From Arcanobacterium pluranimalium (GTDB lineage Bacteria > Actinomycetota > Actinomycetes > Actinomycetales > Actinomycetaceae): a DNA stretch of 64,000 nt. The DNA lies in assembly GCF_016907845.1 (NCBI RefSeq), contig NZ_JAFBCS010000001.1, positions 1,550,001 through 1,614,000 of the forward strand, written 5' to 3'. Position numbers and translations under genes: made by a program. This document shows, piece by piece, positions 9,625 to 19,220 of the stretch (positions are counted from its first letter, which is position 1; each line of letters opens with the position of its first letter). Under the pieces are notes generated by a model, which was not told the origin of the DNA, did not search any database, and saw only the letters and a program-made list of their open reading frames with translations.

Positions 9625-10766
9625 TAAACAACCTCCACAACTAAGGGCACATACATCTCCGCTTCAGTGAGCGAACCGTGAACTCCCACCATACTAATAG
9701 CGCTAGCAGAGTGCACCCGCGAATCAACGAAACCAGTTCCGTCTTTCGAAAAGGCAATCACATCACCAATGGCTCGTTTGGTCAAATCACAAACAGAGCC
9801 AATAAGCCCGGCCTCAATCAGTTCGTCTTTACACAAAATCCACGCATGTTCGCCCACTTCGTCTCGCCATCGGGCAGCGACCTCGTGCGGTTCAGCTGTG
9901 TAAATCTGAAAGGCTCGTTCCTCGCCAGCGACGACGTCGATCCCCTGGTTTAGTACCGGATGCGTGCAGATATCGATTTTATCGCTCGCGTCAACCATGC
10001 CGTGATCAGCTGTTAAGATCACCATCGTATCGGCTGGAAGCAAGCGCAGCAGACGCCCGAACTCAGCGTCGAAGAGTTCTAGTTCATGAATCCATAGCTC
10101 CGATTGCCAGCCGTATTTATGCCCCACGGAATCTAAGTCTCCCCAATAGAGGTAACACAGCTTTTTACCACCACGCAAGGCCTGGGCAGCGGCATCAACT
10201 CGTTGTGGAAGAGTTTCAGCACTCAGTGCCTGCGCTCCACGTAAAGCGGCCAAAGTCAGACCTGATCCAATGAATTTAGCCGGTTGTACTAATACCGTTT
10301 GGTCTGCGCGCTCTTCCAATAATTCAAATAGAGTCGGCTCACGTTGCCAGTCTTGTGGCTCGTGTACAGTGTCGTTCCAGCTGATGAGGCTAAATACGCG
10401 GTCATCAACAGGAGATTTTAGCGAATATCCTGCCATACCAGTTCTACCAGGAAGTTTGGCCGTACCCAGGCTCGTAATACCTGCAGCTGTAGTGGCCGGA
10501 ACTACCGAGGTAATATGCCGTTCAATATCTAAAGATCGAAGATTTTTGGCGTGACCACGGCGTGCAACGAGCTGTTGTGAGCCTAAACCATCGACCAAAA
10601 TCACGCACACTCGCTGTACCGATGGCAGCCCTAACGCCGCACGATCTCGAGAACTATCAACGCCGTGCTTGTGAATTCCTAAACCCACAGCGTCCATTGC
10701 ACCAGAAAGCACCGCAGGAAGACCCTGGTCAGCGGGCAACACTGCGCCATGAAGATAATCCAACAC
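9624..10766 (-). CDS. Type I phosphodiesterase / nucleotide pyrophosphatase family protein
   Basis: Alkaline phosphatase superfamily metal-dependent hydrolase, 380 residues. Metal-site motifs are visible: the first Asp in CVILVDGLG, the nucleophile Thr region VVPATTAAGITSLGT, YWGDLDSVGHKYG, and ILTADHGMVD near residue 250. No signal peptide is evident, so it is probably cytoplasmic. Substrate unknown. Start: GTG at 10764-10766 with a weak GAGAAA upstream. It is transcribed together with tdk and divergently from the parC-like gene. Confidence 0.82.
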   Translation of the reverse strand: MLDYLHGAVLPADQGLPAVLSGAMDAVGLGIHKHGVDSSRDRAALGLPSVQRVCVILVDGLGSQQLVARRGHAKNLRSLDIERHITSVVPATTAAGITSLGTAKLPGRTGMAGYSLKSPVDDRVFSLISWNDTVHEPQDWQREPTLFELLEERADQTVLVQPAKFIGSGLTLAALRGAQALSAETLPQRVDAAAQALRGGKKLCYLYWGDLDSVGHKYGWQSELWIHELELFDAEFGRLLRLLPADTMVILTADHGMVDASDKIDICTHPVLNQGIDVVAGEERAFQIYTAEPHEVAARWRDEVGEHAWILCKDELIEAGLIGSVCDLTKRAIGDVIAFSKDGTGFVDSRVHSASAISMVGVHGSLTEAEMYVPLVVEVV

Positions 10767-10932
10767 TATTTTCTCATTCTAGAACTCGTGACTTGACCTA
10801 CGCCCTCGGGCATTCTTATTCTTCCATGATACCCTCACTCACACGTACACCACGGCATTCACGTCGTTAAAATCACGCAGATTCTCGCGCGCCAATCTGC
10901 GCCAGATGCGGGATTTCACGGATAATTGAAGA

Positions 10933-13365
10933 ATGGCAAAAGTACCAACTCAAGCAAATGCAACCGAACATATCGTCGATATTGACGTGTCGGAAGAAAT
11001 GCGGAACTCATTTTTAGAGTATTCCTATTCGGTGATTTACGCGCGCGCACTTCCCGATGCGCGCGATGGCTTGAAACCGGTACAGCGACGTATTCTTTTC
11101 CAGATGGACCAAATGGGACTTCGCCCCGACAAAGGTCATGTGAAATCTTCGCGCGTTGTTGGCGATGTGATGGGACGTCTCCATCCGCACGGCGACACCG
11201 CTATCTATGACGCTATGGTGCGCCTAGCCCAGCCATTCACTTTGCGCTTGCCGATGGTTGATGGTCACGGAAACTTTGGCTCTCTCGACGACGGTCCAGC
11301 AGCTCCTCGATATACCGAGGTACGCATGGCCGATGCTGCTCTGGCAATGACGGCTTCCTTACATGAAGACGTCGTGGACATGGTTCCAAATTACGACAAC
11401 ACGCTCATGCAACCAGAAGTTTTGCCGGCAGCAATCCCAAACTTGCTGGTCAATGGATCGTCTGGAATCGCCGTCGGAATGGCTACGAATATGGCTCCAC
11501 ACAACCTCGTGGAAGTGATTGCGGGCGCGACGCATCTATTGCGCCATCCTGACGCGAGCTTAGACGAAATCATGCGTTTTATCCCTGGCCCCGACTTGCC
11601 TGAAGGCGGAAAAATAGTTGGTCTTGACGGTATTCGCCAAGCTTATGAAACTGGCCGTGGCATTTTCAAAACTCGTGCCACCGCCCATATTGAGAGCATT
11701 TCAGCGCGTAAGAAAGGGATCGTCTTTACTGAGCTTCCATATCTCACGGGCGCTGAAAAAGTGATCGAGAAGATCAAAGACGGAGTGCAATCCAAAAAGC
11801 TACAAGGCATTTCAGGAGTTCAAAACCTCACTGATCGCCACCACGGTATGAGACTCGTTGTTGAGGTCAAGAACTCTTTCAACCCCGAAGCAGTGTTGGC
11901 GTCGCTGTATCAGAACACACCGCTGGAAGAATCTTTTGGAATCAATAACGTGGCACTCGTTGACGGCCAGCCGCGCACTTTAGGTCTCATTGACCTGCTC
12001 AAGGTCTATATTGATCATCGACTGTCAGTGACGCGACGACGTTCACAATTCCGGCTTACTAAAGCACAAAATCGCCTACATCTGGTTGAAGGCTTGCTCA
12101 TCGCAATACTCGATATCGACGAAGTGATCGCCGTGATTCGCTCATCGGACGATTCACAGGCCGCATTGAGCAGGCTTATGGCAGTGTTTGATCTGTCCGA
12201 ACAGCAGGCTGAGTACATTCTCGAGCTGCGCCTGCGCCGTTTGACGAAGTTCTCGCAGATCGAATTGGAAGCAGAACGCGATGAGCTGCTCAAACAGATA
12301 GCTCAGTTGGAAGCAATTTTGGCATCTGACGAAGCCCTCAAAGATCTCGTCGCAGCTGAGATGGAAGAAGTTGCTCGGCAGTACGGCACTGAACGGCGCA
12401 CTGTTTTGCTCGAAAGTGATACTACGACGAGCGCGTCAGCCGTCAAGAAAATGAACCTCAAGATTGAAGACGATCCCTGCTGGGTAGCCTTAAGCGGTAC
12501 GGGACTTGCAGCTCGTATCGTTGATGAGGAACCGCCGTCGCGATCTGGAGCCAGAGCCTCCCATGACGCAATAACGTCACTGGTCAAAACATCAAACCAT
12601 TCCCATATCGGAGTGCTTACAAGCGCTGGTATGGTACATAAACTCTCTGTGCTCGACGTTCCAGCTATTCCAGTAACAGATGCGGCACCTGGTTTGGGAG
12701 CTGGCTCTCCACTCGCTGAACTCGCGATGCTCGGCAAAGATGAGCGACCAATCGCGATGTTCTCCTTGGCTGAAGATTCCACCCCACTTGCCATTGCTAC
12801 TGCACAGGGCAAAATCAAGCGTCTCAATCCCAATTTCCCTAACAAAACACCATTTGAAGCTATCGGTTTGGCCGATGGTGATGAGGTCATTGCGGCCAAG
12901 CCAGCCGAAGATGGTGATGTGATCGTTTTGGTCACCGACGACGCTCAGCTATTGCGTTTCGAAGCGCAAGTGGTACGTCCGCAAGGACGCAGCGGACAAG
13001 GAGTGGCTGGAATTCGTTTGAACGACGGCGCTCAAGTATTGACGATGGGCGTTGCACCAGCTCATGATCTTGGTATACAAGGAGTTATCACCATTGCTTC
13101 GTCGTCGACGGCTCTGCCCGGTACAGAACCAGGCAGCATCAAAGTCACGCCATTAGATCGTTATCCAGCCAAAGGACGTGCCACTGGCGGAGTGCGCACA
13201 CACCGCTTCTTGCGTGGCGAGGATCGACTTTCCTTTGCTTGGGTAGGCGAACTGCCAGCGCGAGCCAATACTAAGACGGGTCAGCCAGTGGGACTGCCTG
13301 AAGTAGACGAACGTCGTGATGGCTCTGGCACGCCTGCCCAAGGAATTATTGCCGCTATTGGATAA
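10933..13365 (+). CDS. parC: DNA topoisomerase IV subunit A / GyrA-like
   Basis: Breakage-reunion subunit of a type IIA topoisomerase. The 810-residue protein carries the winged-helix/catalytic region with active-site Tyr127 in AAPRYTEVR, and the quinolone pocket HPHGDTAIYD, in which Thr89 sits where E. coli GyrA has Ser83 and Asp93 matches Asp87. The C-terminal half forms the beta-pinwheel. It lacks a clear GyrA-box, so ParC is a better name than GyrA, though actinobacterial naming varies. ATG at 10933 has GATAAT six bases upstream and only a weak GAAGA, so it may be leaderless. The partner ATPase subunit is encoded 2.3 kb away on the opposite strand. Confidence 0.9.
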   Translation: MAKVPTQANATEHIVDIDVSEEMRNSFLEYSYSVIYARALPDARDGLKPVQRRILFQMDQMGLRPDKGHVKSSRVVGDVMGRLHPHGDTAIYDAMVRLAQPFTLRLPMVDGHGNFGSLDDGPAAPRYTEVRMADAALAMTASLHEDVVDMVPNYDNTLMQPEVLPAAIPNLLVNGSSGIAVGMATNMAPHNLVEVIAGATHLLRHPDASLDEIMRFIPGPDLPEGGKIVGLDGIRQAYETGRGIFKTRATAHIESISARKKGIVFTELPYLTGAEKVIEKIKDGVQSKKLQGISGVQNLTDRHHGMRLVVEVKNSFNPEAVLASLYQNTPLEESFGINNVALVDGQPRTLGLIDLLKVYIDHRLSVTRRRSQFRLTKAQNRLHLVEGLLIAILDIDEVIAVIRSSDDSQAALSRLMAVFDLSEQQAEYILELRLRRLTKFSQIELEAERDELLKQIAQLEAILASDEALKDLVAAEMEEVARQYGTERRTVLLESDTTTSASAVKKMNLKIEDDPCWVALSGTGLAARIVDEEPPSRSGARASHDAITSLVKTSNHSHIGVLTSAGMVHKLSVLDVPAIPVTDAAPGLGAGSPLAELAMLGKDERPIAMFSLAEDSTPLAIATAQGKIKRLNPNFPNKTPFEAIGLADGDEVIAAKPAEDGDVIVLVTDDAQLLRFEAQVVRPQGRSGQGVAGIRLNDGAQVLTMGVAPAHDLGIQGVITIASSSTALPGTEPGSIKVTPLDRYPAKGRATGGVRTHRFLRGEDRLSFAWVGELPARANTKTGQPVGLPEVDERRDGSGTPAQGIIAAIG

Positions 13366-13384
13366 GCGCTGCCACCAGCACTGG

Positions 13385-13480
13385 GCTTAGCTAACTGGGT
13401 ATAATCAGTTCGCCTAGCTCAGCACGCTGGGCTAAGTTTGCCTAGCTTAGCTCACTGAGTTTAATTAGCTCACTGGCTCA
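13385..13480. repeat. Degenerate short repeats in the parC/GNAT convergent gap
   Basis: The gap between the convergent genes contains three variants of TTAGCTMACTGRG (beginning near 13387, 13447 and 13465) and two of TTYGCCTAGCTYAGC. Some can pair (TAGCTCAGC with GCTGGGCTA). It may act as a bidirectional terminator, or it may be decayed repeat sequence. Confidence 0.4.
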
Positions 13481-13491
13481 GCATTGGCCTG

Positions 13492-14469
13492 CTAATTGAG
13501 ATTTAGTTCGCGTTCAACGACGATCATCTTAGCCACAAGCTCGAAGTCGTAGTTCCGCAGCATTCGAGCAGTTGGATTCACCGCATCGTCGATTTCGCTT
13601 TCCAAATCGATGCCGATGTAATCCATCTGGTCTTTATAGAATGCCTGCATACAGGTGGACACCAAGTTTTCAACGAGATTTCGGTCTTTCCACTTGGGCA
13701 ATACCGCAATTTCCTCAATGTAGCCTTCGTCTTCACGATCATCGGTGGTGAAAGACCTAAATTTTGAACACAGCACGTAACCTGCAAGATCTGGTCGATC
13801 ACCAAAAGTATCCAGCGCCACGAAGCACCACTGGTCAACCATTGAGCCACGCAGTTCTTGCCACTGTTCGAAATTCTCTACTGTGCCAAAAACGTGTTCA
13901 CTCATAAACTCTTGGTGCGCATTCCACACCAAAGGCTCAAATTCTTTCGTAAGCGGCACAATCTCCAGATAACGCCCCAATTGTGGCACTTCAGGGAGAG
14001 GAACCAGCGAACGGCGAAACTGAAAATAGCGTTCTGTTTCAGTGAAATCGTACAAATTCGCCAAGTTTGCCAAGTCGGCTTGATCTGAGTCCATATACAT
14101 ACTCAAACGTGCTCGAGTATAACCCAGATTCGCCATCAGTTCGCGAGCAGCATCCTGTTGGCGTTCAAGGAGTTCCGCACCTAAACCACGCGCCCGCCAC
14201 TGCGTATGCACTCCACCTGAAACGGTGAGCGACAAACCGTCGTCGATACGCGAAGCGCGAATGAAACTAAAGGCTACGAGTTTATCCCCAACCCATGCAC
14301 CTTCGGCACGCCACACTTGGTTTTCACTGAAGTAGGATTCGACTTCTTGGCGAGTTGTACGAATAGAGGCATGATCAGCCTCTTCGATAAGACTGATCAG
14401 ATTTCCGACGGCGGTGACGTCCGATACCGTCAGATCTTTCCATGCCCAGGAATCATGTGTAGTGGTCAT
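13492..14469 (-). CDS. Tandem-GNAT acetyltransferase-like protein (second of pair)
   Basis: The 325-residue protein has two GNAT folds. The N-terminal one shows an acetyl-CoA loop, WRARGLGAELLERQ (about residues 92-105). In the C-terminal one the corresponding segment (PKWKDRNLVENLV) has lost the RxxGxG signature, so only the first domain is likely to bind CoA. Substrate unknown. The ATG at 14467-14469 overlaps the stop codon of the upstream GNAT gene (ATGA), so the two are translationally coupled. The pair probably arose by duplication and is flanked by the parC- and parE-like genes. Confidence 0.78.
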   Translation of the reverse strand: MTTTHDSWAWKDLTVSDVTAVGNLISLIEEADHASIRTTRQEVESYFSENQVWRAEGAWVGDKLVAFSFIRASRIDDGLSLTVSGGVHTQWRARGLGAELLERQQDAARELMANLGYTRARLSMYMDSDQADLANLANLYDFTETERYFQFRRSLVPLPEVPQLGRYLEIVPLTKEFEPLVWNAHQEFMSEHVFGTVENFEQWQELRGSMVDQWCFVALDTFGDRPDLAGYVLCSKFRSFTTDDREDEGYIEEIAVLPKWKDRNLVENLVSTCMQAFYKDQMDYIGIDLESEIDDAVNPTARMLRNYDFELVAKMIVVERELNLN

Positions 14470-15521
14470 AGGTCGATCGTGTAAAGAATCTGGGCTGCCC
14501 GCTCTGAGAATCCATAGTCGGCAAGGAATCTCTTGTGTGGATCAGCATCGGCAATAACAGGCACCACAATAACATTTCCGACGGCGCCTAATTTCGAGCT
14601 CATATATGCGACGATAATATCGGTACCGATTCCACGATTCCGAAGTCCGCGCTCAACCCCATAATGGCGAATTAGTCGTTCTGATGGATCGTCGGTGACC
14701 ACTGCCACCGTGTATCCAATGATATTCGAATGATCAAGTAGCAGGTAAGAGTTGTCATAATCAAAGCTCTGCGATAGTTTCAACCAATTCTCTGGCGAAT
14801 ATGGCTGCAGACGCTCTTTTGACAAGCTCAAGCGATTGTGGAGCCTGCGCAACTCTTCACAGTATTGAGGAGTAAAAGGTACAAGATCAAAGCCTTGGGA
14901 AGTGAGTCGCGCCAAAGCGTCGTCTCCGCGAGCTAAATCCGAGGCAAGGATCTCTTTGCACAATAGATTCTTCTTGATATAAGGCGAAAAACCACCCGCA
15001 GCAAGAAGCCGCCGGCGATCGAGATTTCCCGAATTCACCATTGAGCGAATCGAGACCGGCAAATCACGCCCATCCAGCGCAATCAACTGACGCGCCCTGG
15101 CATCTTGCCATTCCAGCAATTGACGTCCAATGCCACGACCTCGCCACTCTCCACTGACGACGGCGAATGCATCAGCCTGAATTTCCGTCAAAGCATCTGG
15201 ATTAACTTCGACCATCGCAAAGGCTTTCAATTCGCCCTTGGAATTCCAGCCACCTAAGGTATCGGCGCTGTTAGGATGCTTAATAACAAAATCCAATTCA
15301 CTGTGCGCCGTTCGTGAACTCACGCGATCTCCGGTGAGCGATTCGCCCGCCGACTCTTTCATTAGCTCCACAACATCGGCAATATCCGCTGCAGAAATTG
15401 CTCGCCAAGACAAACCCAAATGAGCACCGGGATGGGCTGCATTCTGCGGAGGATTGAGTCGTCTAAAAAGCGATTGCGCTCCAGAAGTATCCTCAATCGT
15501 TGTTTGTGAAGTGATGGTCAT
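14466..15521 (-). CDS. Tandem-GNAT acetyltransferase (first of pair)
   Basis: The 351-residue protein has two GNAT domains, both with intact acetyl-CoA motifs: WRGRGIGRQLLEWQ in the first and LRNRGIGTDIIVAY in the second. Substrate unknown; similar two-domain enzymes acetylate small molecules or antibiotics, but nothing here points to one. The ATG at 15519-15521 has TAAGAT exactly six bases upstream, which fits a leaderless transcript. It is followed by a coupled paralogue. Confidence 0.8.
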   Translation of the reverse strand: MTITSQTTIEDTSGAQSLFRRLNPPQNAAHPGAHLGLSWRAISAADIADVVELMKESAGESLTGDRVSSRTAHSELDFVIKHPNSADTLGGWNSKGELKAFAMVEVNPDALTEIQADAFAVVSGEWRGRGIGRQLLEWQDARARQLIALDGRDLPVSIRSMVNSGNLDRRRLLAAGGFSPYIKKNLLCKEILASDLARGDDALARLTSQGFDLVPFTPQYCEELRRLHNRLSLSKERLQPYSPENWLKLSQSFDYDNSYLLLDHSNIIGYTVAVVTDDPSERLIRHYGVERGLRNRGIGTDIIVAYMSSKLGAVGNVIVVPVIADADPHKRFLADYGFSERAAQILYTIDL

Positions 15522-15527
15522 AGTCCT

Positions 15528-15533
15528 ATCTTA
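15528..15533 (-). promoter_or_regulatory. -10 box of a probable leaderless promoter (GNAT pair)
   Basis: TAAGAT on the minus strand, six bases before the ATG at 15521. That spacing would put the transcript start on the start codon. Confidence 0.5.
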
Positions 15534-15619
15534 CCGAATATCAACGTAACGTCGCCAACACAGCCCGAGTCTCGATTAAATGCCCAAAAGTACATTTTAA
15601 GAGCAAAAATCCGAGTTTC

Positions 15620-17749
15620 TCAGGCATCTATTTGATCTCGAGAAATGGCATGAGCACCATCGACGATAAAATCTTTACGAGGTGCCACTTCGCTTCCCAT
15701 GAGCAGTTCAAAAGTGCTCTCGGCATCTTTCAAAGCGGCTTCATCTTCCATCGAGATACGCCTCAACGTACGACGAGCGGGATCCATCGTCGTCTCTGCC
15801 AGCTGATCTGCGTCCATTTCACCAAGTCCTTTGTAGCGTTGAATGGGCTCTTTATAGCGTTTCCCATCTCGCTCAAGTTTTTGCAATACAGCACGCAATT
15901 CAGCATCAGAGTAGGTATAGATAAACTCATTTTTCTTCGCCCCGGCATGGATAACTTCAACCCGGTGCAAAGGCGGAACTGCAGCAAACACTCGGCCTGC
16001 TTCCACAAGCGGACGCATATATCTGAAAAACAAGGTCAAAAGCAATGTGCGGATATGTGCACCATCAACATCAGCATCGGTCATAAAAATGACTTTTCCA
16101 TAGCGAGCTGCGTCAACGTCGAAAGTACGACCCGACCCTGCACCAACTACCTGGATAATTGAAGAAACCTCTTGATTCTTCAAAATATCGGCCGGCGAAG
16201 CCTTTTGCACATTGAGAATCTTTCCTCGGATCGGCAGCAGAGCTTGAAAATCTGAAGAACGAGCAAGCTTTGCAGTGCCAAGTGCAGAATCGCCCTCAAC
16301 GATGAATAGCTCCGTGCGAGCGACATCTTCCGTTCGGCAATCAGCCAATTTAGCAGGCAATGTGGAGGTTTCAAGCGCATTTTTACGCCGAGAAATTTCC
16401 TTTTGCGTACGTGCAGCCACTCGAGCGCGCATTTCCGCAATAATCTTTTCCAATAAACGCTGATTTTCGGTCTTTTGATCACGCTTCGTGGAATTCAAAA
16501 TCTTCGACATTTCTTTTTCCACGATCTTCGAAACGATCGCCCGAATTGGACCAGTACCAAGAATTTCTTTCGTTTGGCCTTCAAACTGAGGTTCAGGAAA
16601 GCTCACCGTAACCACAGCCGTAAGGCCAGCTAAGACGTCGTCTTTCTCAATTTTCGGATCGCGTGCAGTGACCTTGAGCTGACGAGCTTTAGCTTCAATC
16701 TGTGCACGCACAGCTTTGAGCAATCCTGCCTCATACCCTTGAATATGAGTTCCACCTTTAGGAGTGGCAATGATATTGACGAAAGACTCTTCGGTGGTGT
16801 CATAACCAGTTCCCCACCGCATCGCGATATCGACCTTGCACTCACGTTCTACATCTTGTGCCCGCAAATGACCCGAGGCTTTATCGAGCATCTGCACGCT
16901 CTCTTTAAAGTGCCCAGAACCTTGAATATGGAAAATATCGGTCACAGGCGGATCAATCGCCAAGTAATCGACGAAATCAATAACTCCACCTTCGAAGCAA
17001 AACTCCTCGGTGCGCGGAGTACTTTGCTGATCGTTGAGAATGCGTTCATCACGAACGGTGATGCGCAAACCGGGCACTAGAAATGCCTTTTCACGCACTC
17101 GCTCAATGAGTTCATCAAATTTGAACTGTGCTGATTTTGGAAAAATTTCCGGATCCGCCCAATAGCGCACTTTCGTACCGGTCACCTTTTTGGCAACTTT
17201 CCCGACGACGCGCAGTTCAGAAGCGTCTACAAAAGGCTCAAATTGCGCATCGGGACGCGCAACACCAGCGCGATCTTTGAACACACCTGGTTCGCCACGC
17301 CGAAATGACATAGCCCAAGTTTTCCCGTCACGATTTACGTGGACGTCAAGTCGTTCTGACAGTGCATTAACTACCGAAGCTCCAACGCCATGCAGACCGC
17401 CAGAGGAGGAATACGATCCCCCGCCAAATTTTCCACCGGCATGAAGTTTTGTATAAACAACTTCCACACCCGAAGCGCCGGTACCTGGAACCTCGTCGAC
17501 GGGAATTCCGCGACCGTCGTCGCTAACTTCAATAGAACCGTCGTCGTAAATAACTACGCTGATGTTCTTCGCGTGACCTTCCAAGGCCTCGTCTACAGCG
17601 TTGTCAATGATCTCCCAGGCGCAATGCATAAGGCCACGCGAATCCGTGGAACCGATGTACATACCGGGACGCTTGCGCACGGCCTCCAGGCCCTCCAGGA
17701 CGGAGAGGTGACGCGCAGTGTATTCTTGTGATTTCACAGTATTTGGCAC
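15620..17749 (-). CDS. parE: DNA topoisomerase IV subunit B / GyrB-like
   Basis: ATPase subunit of a type IIA topoisomerase, about 709 residues. GHKL motifs are visible: EIIDNAVDEAL, DDGRGIPVD, and GGLHGVGASVVNAL. The TOPRIM domain has FIVEGDSALG and MTDADVDGAHIR, and the C-terminus has RYKGLGEMDADQL. The first residues are ambiguous: TTG at 17753-17755, GTG at 17747-17749 or GTG at 17735-17737. I chose the middle GTG because TAATAT lies six bases before it and no Shine-Dalgarno is present. It is the partner of the parC-like gene, with two GNAT genes between them. Confidence 0.92.
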   Translation of the reverse strand: MPNTVKSQEYTARHLSVLEGLEAVRKRPGMYIGSTDSRGLMHCAWEIIDNAVDEALEGHAKNISVVIYDDGSIEVSDDGRGIPVDEVPGTGASGVEVVYTKLHAGGKFGGGSYSSSGGLHGVGASVVNALSERLDVHVNRDGKTWAMSFRRGEPGVFKDRAGVARPDAQFEPFVDASELRVVGKVAKKVTGTKVRYWADPEIFPKSAQFKFDELIERVREKAFLVPGLRITVRDERILNDQQSTPRTEEFCFEGGVIDFVDYLAIDPPVTDIFHIQGSGHFKESVQMLDKASGHLRAQDVERECKVDIAMRWGTGYDTTEESFVNIIATPKGGTHIQGYEAGLLKAVRAQIEAKARQLKVTARDPKIEKDDVLAGLTAVVTVSFPEPQFEGQTKEILGTGPIRAIVSKIVEKEMSKILNSTKRDQKTENQRLLEKIIAEMRARVAARTQKEISRRKNALETSTLPAKLADCRTEDVARTELFIVEGDSALGTAKLARSSDFQALLPIRGKILNVQKASPADILKNQEVSSIIQVVGAGSGRTFDVDAARYGKVIFMTDADVDGAHIRTLLLTLFFRYMRPLVEAGRVFAAVPPLHRVEVIHAGAKKNEFIYTYSDAELRAVLQKLERDGKRYKEPIQRYKGLGEMDADQLAETTMDPARRTLRRISMEDEAALKDAESTFELLMGSEVAPRKDFIVDGAHAISRDQIDA

Positions 17750-17755
17750 ATGCAA

Positions 17756-17761
17756 ATATTA
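17756..17761 (-). promoter_or_regulatory. -10 box of a probable leaderless promoter (parE)
   Basis: TAATAT on the minus strand, six bases before the GTG at 17749. No convincing -35 hexamer was found. Confidence 0.45.
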
Positions 17762-17926
17762 TCGAGATTTTGAGAGCGAACGCTTATCACCACACGTAAA
17801 GTGCTAGAAAGTAGCTAAAATCATGCTATTAGCAGCTACGGATCGCAGTTTGAGCGTACGACTTAGAGCTGCATATAAGGAGCAGTTAGGGGCGTAGTAG
17901 TCACAGCTAGGTGCGAACGTTTGAAA

Positions 17927-18136
17927 TTACTTCTTGATCTGATCAGTTTGGTCAAGCACCCGAGTAGCGACTTCATCAATCTTGGCGCGGTGCTTGCGTG
18001 CATGGTGCGCGCAAAACATAAGCTCACCAAAAGGCATAGTAACCACCACATAAGCCTGTGCGCCGCAAGCGTCGCAACGGTCTAGCGCTGTTAGTTGCTT
18101 TTCGTCTTCTACTACTGGTTCTAGTACTGTATTCAC
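17927..18136 (-). CDS. Small zinc-finger protein (DUF7455-like)
   Basis: A protein of about 69 residues with a CDACGAQAYV zinc knuckle and FCAHHARKH, a pattern found in a small conserved actinobacterial family near the primary sigma factor gene. The Cys-x2-Cys and Cys-x2-His residues are likely zinc ligands. Function unknown. Start is uncertain: GTG at 18134-18136 is used; a GTG seven codons upstream at 18155-18157 is also possible. Neither has a good ribosome binding site. The following 170 bases to parE contain no gene I can support. Confidence 0.8.
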   Translation of the reverse strand: MNTVLEPVVEDEKQLTALDRCDACGAQAYVVVTMPFGELMFCAHHARKHRAKIDEVATRVLDQTDQIKK

Positions 18137-18309
18137 ATTTTGATAATTGCACGTCACGACGGCGAACTCAAGGTAGGTTGCCGCGATTTCACGTTTGACG
18201 AAAACACATGTTCAATGCGATTGTTCATAGTTTCCTTTCGCCCAGCATGCGTTGCTGTGGGCGTTCTCATGATGCAGCTCGCTTTACCATGCTCGCCGCA
18301 TTAAGCTAA

Positions 18310-19131
18310 ATGTGTGAAAAGCAGCCTGAAAGATTCGTGGTTCTAGTGGTCACATGTGATAGTTCTAAAAAATTTGCAATTATTGATCTCGAAACAACCG
18401 GACTCGATCCGCTCACTGATCGAATTATAGAAATTGCAATTATTCAGGTGGATGAATCTTTGAAGGAAGAGTGCCGTTGGAGTTCACTGATCAATCCGCA
18501 ACAACCAGTTACCGGTACCGAAATCCATGGTCTTGACGATCAAGACGTTCGTTTTGAGCCGTATTTTCATGATCTCTCCGGCAAGATTTTCTCGCTTTTG
18601 TACAACCGAGTATTAGTTTCACACAATGCAACCTTTGATTGCGCTTTTCTCAATGCCGAGTTTAATAGGGCTCAGTTAATCCGCTCGTGCCAGTCGAGGT
18701 GCTCAAGCCGATCGACAAATTCGTGCCGCCCGAGCGACCCAGTCCAATTGGCAGATTCGTGCCCCACGAGCGACCCAAGCCAAGTAACCAACAATAATGA
18801 TGCGGTTCAATACACGGACCAAGTCAAAAGCATAGCAACATCAATCCCCACCATCACGCCTGATATGACGGTGTGCACCATGAATCAATCACGAATTTAT
18901 TCTCAAAGTGAGCACCATTCCTTGGTCAAATTGGTGGCCTTTCACGGGATTACCGGCTATACCAATCAGCACCGTGCGATGCCAGATGCTCAGGCCTGCC
19001 TGGAATTATTCAAAATTTTTGTAACCCATGAAGCGCAGAGTCTACGTTGCAATAATCAAGCAAAAGATCGCAATGGAAATACAATCTTGCCCGCGCAGTG
19101 GCTTCACGCCACGGCGTGGGCAAAATCCTGA
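18310..19131 (+). CDS. DEDDh 3'-5' exonuclease (DnaQ-like) with an internal 12-residue repeat
   Basis: Exonuclease of the DNA polymerase III epsilon family. All three Exo motifs are visible: IDLETTGLDP (Exo I), HNATFDCAFLNAEF (Exo II), and HRAMPDAQAC (Exo III His/Asp). Between Exo II and Exo III lies an unusual Ser/Cys/Asp/Gln-rich insertion including three 12-residue tandem repeats (residues 126-161). The C-terminal tail ends in LPAQWLHATAWAKS. Start is uncertain: the ATG at 18310 has no ribosome binding site and GTG codons occur downstream before Exo I. Such a gene next to sigA is common in actinobacteria. It may proofread or act in repair; the polymerase partner is not known. Confidence 0.83.
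   Translation: MCEKQPERFVVLVVTCDSSKKFAIIDLETTGLDPLTDRIIEIAIIQVDESLKEECRWSSLINPQQPVTGTEIHGLDDQDVRFEPYFHDLSGKIFSLLYNRVLVSHNATFDCAFLNAEFNRAQLIRSCQSRCSSRSTNSCRPSDPVQLADSCPTSDPSQVTNNNDAVQYTDQVKSIATSIPTITPDMTVCTMNQSRIYSQSEHHSLVKLVAFHGITGYTNQHRAMPDAQACLELFKIFVTHEAQSLRCNNQAKDRNGNTILPAQWLHATAWAKS
18685..18792 (+). repeat. Three 36-bp imperfect tandem repeats inside the exonuclease gene
   Basis: TCGTGCC recurs at 18685, 18721 and 18757, exactly 36 bases apart. The translated copies are SCQSRCSSRSTN, SCRPSDPVQLAD and SCPTSDPSQVTN. Copies two and three are closest at DNA level. The period is a multiple of three, so copy-number change would keep the frame. Confidence 0.8.
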
Positions 19132-19220
19132 GTAAGAGTGCTCAGTAAAATCGCGCATGAAAATCGCTGTACAAAACTCTGAGCGAAACTCCGTTTTACT
19201 GACGATCTTAGTCTGAGTAT

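Noticed and set aside
12303-12935. A 210-codon open frame antisense to parC
   Set aside because: Ser/Ala-rich shadow frame of a conserved gene; no start signals.
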